Positions 23,528 through 27,595 of a stretch of DNA of 27,595 nt are shown piece by piece. Within the stretch, counting starts at the first letter, position 1; every line of letters begins with the position of its first letter. This DNA comes from Selenomonadaceae bacterium (GTDB taxonomy: Bacteria > Bacillota > Negativicutes > Selenomonadales > Selenomonadaceae). The notes below the pieces were generated by a model that was not told where the DNA came from, made no database searches, and saw nothing but the letters and a program-made list of their open reading frames with translations. The position numbers were made by a program, and so were the translations under genes. The stretch lies in assembly GCA_016286075.1 (NCBI GenBank), contig JAEERZ010000003.1:1-27595 (forward strand), in the 5' to 3' direction.

Positions 23528-23821
23528 TTATTTCTTCTTGGCTTTCTTGCCGTTGACCAGTTCCTTGAAAGCTGCGCTGGCCTTGAAGACCGGGAGCTTC
23601 GAAGCGGGAATCTGGATCGCTTTGCCCGTCTGCGGGTTGCGGCCCTTGCGAGCGGCGCGCTTAGAAATCTTGAACGTGCCGAACTTGAGGAACGCAACGG
23701 TATCCCCTTTCTTCAGCGCATCGCGGATCGTCGCGAGAGCGGCGGTGAGTACGGCGTCGGCACCCTTCTGCGAAGTACCGGCTTTCTTTGCTACGGCTTT
23801 GATGAAATCTGCTTTCTTCAA
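23528..23821 (-). CDS. HU-family DNA-binding protein
   Basis: This 97-residue nucleoid protein has the HU pattern: MKKADFIKAVAKKAG at the start, KGDTVAFLKFGTFKI in the middle, and the arm motif AARKGRNPQTGKAIQIPAS, with a Lys-rich tail (GKKAKKK). It binds and bends DNA as a dimer. The start is TTG at 23821-23819, with GAGGGG 7 bases upstream, and no closer ATG is in frame. The gene stands alone, with its own near-consensus promoter and terminator, and faces the tRNA pair tail to tail. The Lys-rich C-terminal tail is a small extension beyond the classic 90-residue HU. Confidence 0.96.
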   Translation of the reverse strand: MKKADFIKAVAKKAGTSQKGADAVLTAALATIRDALKKGDTVAFLKFGTFKISKRAARKGRNPQTGKAIQIPASKLPVFKASAAFKELVNGKKAKKK

Positions 23822-23872
23822 AAGAATCCCCTCTTTCTATTGATTGGAGCGTGTTAATTGCACCTCATCTGC

Positions 23873-23900
23873 ATTATACCACGAATTGACGCTGTGTAAA
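23873..23900 (-). promoter_or_regulatory. Promoter of the HU gene: TTTACA-N16-TATAAT
   Basis: On the minus strand TTTACA (23900-23895) and an exact TATAAT (23878-23873) are 16 bases apart, matching 5/6 and 6/6. The HU start codon lies 51 bases beyond, after a GAGGGG ribosome site. Confidence 0.8.
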
Positions 23901-24013
23901 GAGTTTTTTATGCTTTTTTACCGCGAAAAATAGATATTTTTTGATTTTATGTCGGCGAAAATACGCCGGATACCGATAAATCAAGGAATCTGTAAAAACG
24001 TCTGTCGGGTATT

Positions 24014-24916
24014 TTATTGCAAAAACAACTGCTCGATGACTGCGAGAGCCGCGTCGGCCATGGCCGCTCCGTCGTGGCCGACGCCGGATACCGTGGCGGC
24101 CTGCCAGTTGAAGGGTACACCCATTTCGGCGGCTTTTTCCTGCGCTATCGCGAAGAAATTCTTGCCGCGCTCGAGGCGGTTCATGCCTTGGGCGTCAGCC
24201 TCCGGCGTCTGACGGAGGTTTTCCGTCCGCTTTGTGTCGGCCTCGCCGAGCAGGATTACGACGGGTTTCGCGAAGGCCGCCGCCAGTTCTTCATCGGAGA
24301 GCGGTACGCCATCCAAGCCGTAAGGGAAGCGCACGTTCTCGTCCGGCATCGTGTACCAGCCTGCGTTTGCGGGCATGATGAGACTCGCTTCGGTGGGGCC
24401 GCCGAACAGCGCGTAGCGGTGGACCATCTGGGCTCCGGCGGAGTGGCCGAAGACGGCGACGGGGCTGTTTTCAGCGCCCATGCGCGTCTTCACGTCGCGG
24501 ATCACCCGATCGACGACCGGGAACACCCACTCGTCCTTAGGCTGCAGATTCCCTTTGCCGTTGGTCTTGTCCATGATGTTGCCCGTGTTGTAATAGCGCG
24601 AGCCCGGATATTTCGCGTCGGTGAACTCCGGGCAGACGATCAGCAGCCCGTCGGTATCGGCGAAACCTTCCCAGCTTTCGCGGTAGTCTCCGGCGTTGCG
24701 GTTCATGCCGTGAAACACGAACACGATGGGCCGCCCCGGCGCCCAATTTGCCGAGCGATAGCAGTAGACCGAAATCGGCGCGCTGGTCGCTCCGGTCGGC
24801 TCTTCCATGTCGTAAACGGATTCGCCAACGGGAAGCTCCCGCGCGAAAGCGACGGAGGCCGTCGCAAAAAGTACTATCAAAGCGACAGCAAACATTTTCA
24901 GTATATTGTTTTTCAA
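24014..24916 (-). CDS. Secreted alpha/beta-hydrolase esterase (PHB depolymerase/feruloyl-esterase-like)
   Basis: This 300-residue protein has an N-terminal signal peptide (residues about 1-25, MKNNILKMFAVAL to ASVAFA). The alpha/beta-hydrolase features are the oxyanion-type FVFHGMNRNAGDY, the nucleophile elbow GHSAG with S159, a probable acid D227 (LGEADTKR) and H281 (GVGHDG). The pattern resembles exported esterases related to poly(3-hydroxybutyrate) depolymerase and feruloyl esterases. The substrate cannot be told. The start is TTG at 24916-24914, chosen for AGAAGG 8 bases upstream. A longer frame to 25012 runs through a repeat region and spoils the signal peptide. It is the last of three neighbouring minus-strand genes for exported proteins. 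Confidence 0.88.
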   Translation of the reverse strand: MKNNILKMFAVALIVLFATASVAFARELPVGESVYDMEEPTGATSAPISVYCYRSANWAPGRPIVFVFHGMNRNAGDYRESWEGFADTDGLLIVCPEFTDAKYPGSRYYNTGNIMDKTNGKGNLQPKDEWVFPVVDRVIRDVKTRMGAENSPVAVFGHSAGAQMVHRYALFGGPTEASLIMPANAGWYTMPDENVRFPYGLDGVPLSDEELAAAFAKPVVILLGEADTKRTENLRQTPEADAQGMNRLERGKNFFAIAQEKAAEMGVPFNWQAATVSGVGHDGAAMADAALAVIEQLFLQ

Positions 24917-24934
24917 TCGCTGTACCTTCTTTCT

Positions 24935-25029
24935 GAGAGTTGAGAGTTGAGAGTGAAGAGTGAAGTTATTACGAGGATGAAAAGCGATACCACTCCACAC
25001 TCCACTCTTCAATCTTCACTCTGTCACTC
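24935..25029. repeat. Heptad repeats in inverted orientation between lipoprotein and esterase genes
   Basis: The left part (24935-24965) is a tandem of seven-base units: GAGAGTT twice, then GAGAGTG, AAGAGTG and a partial AAG. The right part (about 24991-25029) carries the same family of units on the opposite strand (CACTCCA, CACTCTT, CTTCACTCT). A spacer of about 25 bases separates them. The arms could pair into a long imperfect hairpin. Confidence 0.75.
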
Positions 25030-26746
25030 ATTTTCCGCCCAATTCTGCCGGTCTCGGCGGGACCGGATTCTGTTCGTCCTTGAAGAGGCGAACGAAGGCC
25101 GCGCCTCCCCGGTCGAAGTAGAAGGAACCGACGGCGATGGACAGGAGATGACGGCCCGAGACGTCATAGTAGTAAATCTCGTTGTCGTTCCAGACCAGAT
25201 CGAAATACTTGTCCCATACGCGCATGTAGCCGGTGCCGTCCGGCTCCAGCACATACCATAGATCGACGCCGTACTTGCGGGCGTCCTCGCCGTAAGTGAA
25301 ACGCTCGTCGATGAGCTTTTGCAGCGCCTCGACGGTGGCTGCCTCCGCCGGACCTTTCGGCGCTTTCTCCCGTTCCTCTTTCGTCATCGGCGTCTTCACG
25401 AAATCCTTGTAGCCCTGGATTCGGTCGAGACGCCAGAATCCCGCTTTCGTGCGCGGCCCTTCGGGAATCCCGAAGCTCTTGCGGCTGTTCGCGGGGCCGA
25501 CGGCGATATGGCTGACGGGCGGCTTTTCGCCCTCGGCCAGCTCATATTCGAGGCAGAGGTCCGTCCTGATTCCGCCGAACCAGCGCGGATACCATTTCAC
25601 GGTCCTGCCGCTTACCTCGATGCGGCCGTACTTAATCTCCGTGCCGTAGCCGGGGCGCTCGATGTACCAGTACTCGGTCAGGCCGTCCCGATTGTCCCAA
25701 TAGAAGAACATATCGTGCAGGAATGCGAAAGCAATATCCTTCTTCTGCTTGCGGTATTTGTCGTCTTCACCCAGCGGGAAGAACCACTTGTCCTCGGTAT
25801 CTCCGCTGCGGACATAGCCGTAGCCGCCGCGCTCGCCGGTCGGCACCAGCACGATAAAATGATCGGCGGGGTTCGTCGTCGGGTCGCCCGCGTCGGCCTT
25901 CGTCACCTTGCCGCCTTCGGTCCACTGCTTCAGGCGATAGACCTGTCCCGGAAGCTCCTTGCCGAGGTCGGGGCCGTCGATGATCGCGTTGGACGAGAAC
26001 GCCGTGTCGCTGACCGAGCCGCCCAGCTGGAGCACCATGCCCGGAGACAGCGGCGACTTCGCCATGAAGTCGCTCTCGCGCTCGAAGACGTAAACCTCTT
26101 CGATGTTTCCGCGCATCTGCTGGCAGTAGATCAGGCGGTTTCCCTCGAGGCTGTAATGGCCGGACGTCTCATGCGGAAAGGTCAGCGTGATCGTCCTGTC
26201 GTTCCATTTGACGGGCTTGACGTAGTTGTCGCCATCTACGGCGCCGTACTTGTCAAAGGTGCCCGTGCCGTCCTCCTTCAGCACTAAATGGTAGCCGTTG
26301 GCGATGTGGCCGATCAGCATGCCCATGCCCGGATAGATATATTCCTGCACCTGCACCCAGCGGCCCGCAACTTTCTTCATATCGACGGGGCCTTTCGCGC
26401 TCTGCATTTCCCCGTCGCGGTAATGGTATTTCTTGTTGTGGTACTGATTGTCGTAGCTGGCGTGCTTCAGTTCCCGCGGCAGCTTCACGTTGTCGGGGTG
26501 GTTCGGCTGCTCGGTCTGCATGATGTCGCCGAGCCGCAGGAACGCTTCGGAAAACGTGCCGTTGCGCTTCAGCGCCTCCTGCCAGGCCGCGTCCACCGGC
26601 TCCTTGTCCGGCGTCCCGCGCGACGCCTGCACCGACGATTTCCCGCTGCCGCCCGAAGACGCCCCGCCGCCTCCGCCGCACCCGGCCAGCGGCACCAGGA
26701 GCAGCGCCGCCAAAGCCGCGCCCAAAAGCTTCTTCTTGAAATCCAT
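25028..26746 (-). CDS. Large lipoprotein of unknown function with repeated beta-type units
   Basis: This 572-residue protein has a lipoprotein signal peptide ending LAGC (C23), then a Gly/Ser linker. It contains two similar units: around residue 156 LKEDGTG, with WND about 20 residues later, and around residue 500 LEPDGTG, again with WND about 15 residues later. This suggests two copies of a lipocalin-like or other small beta fold, with more Trp/Tyr-rich beta sequence between them (residues about 300-450). I do not recognise a catalytic motif. It should be anchored to a membrane after export. ATG 26746 has AAGGAGGG 6 bases ahead, and it follows the next gene upstream by 18 bases. Confidence 0.8.
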   Translation of the reverse strand: MDFKKKLLGAALAALLLVPLAGCGGGGGASSGGSGKSSVQASRGTPDKEPVDAAWQEALKRNGTFSEAFLRLGDIMQTEQPNHPDNVKLPRELKHASYDNQYHNKKYHYRDGEMQSAKGPVDMKKVAGRWVQVQEYIYPGMGMLIGHIANGYHLVLKEDGTGTFDKYGAVDGDNYVKPVKWNDRTITLTFPHETSGHYSLEGNRLIYCQQMRGNIEEVYVFERESDFMAKSPLSPGMVLQLGGSVSDTAFSSNAIIDGPDLGKELPGQVYRLKQWTEGGKVTKADAGDPTTNPADHFIVLVPTGERGGYGYVRSGDTEDKWFFPLGEDDKYRKQKKDIAFAFLHDMFFYWDNRDGLTEYWYIERPGYGTEIKYGRIEVSGRTVKWYPRWFGGIRTDLCLEYELAEGEKPPVSHIAVGPANSRKSFGIPEGPRTKAGFWRLDRIQGYKDFVKTPMTKEEREKAPKGPAEAATVEALQKLIDERFTYGEDARKYGVDLWYVLEPDGTGYMRVWDKYFDLVWNDNEIYYYDVSGRHLLSIAVGSFYFDRGGAAFVRLFKDEQNPVPPRPAELGGK

Positions 26747-26764
26747 TGGCAACCCTCCTTACTA

Positions 26765-27472
26765 TTATTCCACTTTCTCAAACACCAATTTCGGGGATTC
26801 CGCATCGTATACCGGGATCTCGGTATGGAGCTTTCCGTCCCGATAGTCGAAGGTCGTGAACCCCCTGAAATAGTCCACCGCGGGATTCTTGGGGCGGATT
26901 TTGAACTTGTCTGGGTCGGTTTCCCAGTTCTCGTGAATCACGGCAAATTCCACCGGGCCTTCCCATTCGTACTTCGCAAACCGCCAGGAAATCTTTTCGC
27001 CCTCGATTTTCAGCGTGTAATCCATCCTGTCCTTCGTCTTCCAGACGCCTTCGATGCGCGGCAGTTCTTTCTCCGTGACCACCGTTACATTTCCGTAACG
27101 GCTTTCTGTCGTCGGCGAAAGGACCTCGGACTTCTCCCCTGCGATGTCGAAGACCTTGACAAAATGCATCTGGCCGTCCTCGACCCAAAGGCCCGTGATC
27201 TGCGCGTAGTCCTTCTGATCCCCGCGCTCCCTGAGACCCGTCTTTTCGAGATGCAGCACCGTCTTCCCGTCCTCTTCCGTGACGGTGAACGTCGTTTCCA
27301 GCTGGGGGCGGTTCATCCAAAGAATCAACATGTGATTGCCGTCGATCTCGATGCGCGTGCCGTAGTCGCGGGGTTTCCACGCGCCGTCGAGGGACGCGCC
27401 GCCCGCGAAAGCAGTCGAAAAAGCGCCGAGAAGAAAAAGCGAAATGAGAGAAAGCATCGCCGCTGTTTTCAT
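26765..27472 (-). CDS. Secreted protein of unknown function
   Basis: This 235-residue protein has a signal peptide (residues 1-23, ending STAFAG). The mature part is rich in alternating hydrophobic and charged residues typical of beta structure. Two sections each begin with a G-x-W pattern (LDGAWKPRDYGTRIEIDG and IEGVWKTKDRMDYTLKIEG, about residues 28-45 and 140-158), hinting at two copies of one fold. The Tyr/Trp-rich end reads FEKVE. No lipobox and no known motif. AAAGGAGTG lies just ahead of the ATG at 27472. It is followed after 18 bases by the lipoprotein gene on the same strand, probably in one transcript. Confidence 0.78.
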   Translation of the reverse strand: MKTAAMLSLISLFLLGAFSTAFAGGASLDGAWKPRDYGTRIEIDGNHMLILWMNRPQLETTFTVTEEDGKTVLHLEKTGLRERGDQKDYAQITGLWVEDGQMHFVKVFDIAGEKSEVLSPTTESRYGNVTVVTEKELPRIEGVWKTKDRMDYTLKIEGEKISWRFAKYEWEGPVEFAVIHENWETDPDKFKIRPKNPAVDYFRGFTTFDYRDGKLHTEIPVYDAESPKLVFEKVE

Positions 27473-27496
27473 CGGTGCACTCCTTTCATAATACTA

Positions 27497-27526
27497 AGGG
27501 CGGGCAACAAAGGTGCTACCCGCCCT
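27497..27526. terminator. GC-rich hairpin between the last gene and the secreted-protein gene
   Basis: AGGGCGGG (27497-27504) pairs with CCCGCCCT (27519-27526) around a 14-base loop. On the plus strand ATACTTTTTT follows, which looks terminator-like. On the minus strand, where the genes lie, only TAGTATTAT follows. It may still end or slow transcription from the right-edge gene. Confidence 0.5.
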
Positions 27527-27534
27527 ATACTTTT

Positions 27535-27595
27535 TTAGAAGTCGATACGATACAGTTTTTTCGCGCTCTCGTCGTACGCAATAATGCTGTTGCCC
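27535..27595 (-). CDS. C-terminal end of an unidentified gene (partial)
   Basis: A minus-strand frame enters from the right edge and stops at TAA (27537-27535). The last 19 complete codons read GNSIIAYDESAKKLYRIDF. The alternating pattern and the ending resemble the last strands of another exported or beta-type protein, but the fragment is too short to identify. It lies upstream of, and in the same direction as, the secreted-protein gene. Confidence 0.5.
   Translation of the reverse strand, partial: GNSIIAYDESAKKLYRIDF

Noticed and set aside
23952..23967. Terminator of the esterase gene (CGGCG/CGCCG hairpin).
   Set aside because: Short stem with no T-run on the minus strand. The true 3' end is not evident.
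24017..24943. A 308-codon plus-strand open frame opposite the esterase gene.
   Set aside because: The minus strand shows a signal peptide and a complete Ser-Asp-His triad, so the plus frame is a shadow.
25319..26287. A 322-codon plus-strand open frame opposite the lipoprotein gene.
   Set aside because: Low-complexity Arg/Ala/Leu sequence with no ribosome site. The opposite strand has a lipobox, a clear ribosome site and protein-like composition.

Overview
The window is most likely chromosomal DNA from a Gram-negative-type Firmicute of the Negativicutes (a Selenomonas-like genus). This is an inference. The evidence is a GC-rich sequence, strong AGGAGG-type ribosome sites, and a Bacillus/Clostridium-style flagellar-chemotaxis gene order (flbD, fliL, fliM, fliY, cheY, fliOPQR, flhB, flhA, flhF, flhG, cheB, cheA, cheW, cheC, cheD, fliA). 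That order is combined with fliY, cheC and cheD (absent from enterics), tRNA genes with encoded CCA, and a lipoprotein.

Layout. Positions 1-150 hold the tail of a PIN-family toxin-like protein. Positions 151-409 carry promoter-like motifs, a hairpin and a possible 26-codon ORF. From 410 to 21365 one long plus-strand array runs with little or no space between most genes. It begins with FlbD, FliL, the switch proteins FliM and FliY, and CheY behind its own apparent internal promoter. The export-gate proteins FliO, FliP, FliQ, FliR, FlhB and FlhA follow, then the positioning pair FlhF/FlhG. The array continues with a possible 42-aa ORF, the chemotaxis set CheB, CheA, CheW, CheC and CheD, an acidic two-helix membrane protein of unknown function, sigma factor FliA, a FapA/DUF342 protein and a 108-aa hydrophilic protein. 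A strong terminator lies at about 21381-21438. It is followed by about 150 bases rich in inverted repeats, then by a membrane-anchored, very acidic protein with a C-terminal helix-turn-helix-like segment (SwrB/DUF6115-like by position and shape). A textbook promoter whose -35 box overlaps that gene's stop drives tRNA-Pro and tRNA-Arg, ending in a terminator.

From about 23480 to the end all genes are on the minus strand: an HU-type DNA-binding protein with its own promoter and terminator, then a probable three-gene group for exported proteins (a secreted protein of unknown function, a large lipoprotein with two similar beta-type units, an alpha/beta-hydrolase esterase), and the end of one more gene.

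How it works together. The central array encodes the motor switch, the type III export gate, placement control, the sensory kinase pathway and the late-gene sigma factor. Adaptation looks like the Bacillus type: FliY and CheC are the CheY-P phosphatases, with CheD as receptor deamidase. No cheR, receptor, fliN or cheZ gene is present in the window. The least explained items are the structured element at 21467-21603, the two acidic membrane proteins, the small ORF and hairpins between flhG and cheB, an A:C mismatch in the tRNA-Arg acceptor stem, and an AT-rich patch inside flhA.
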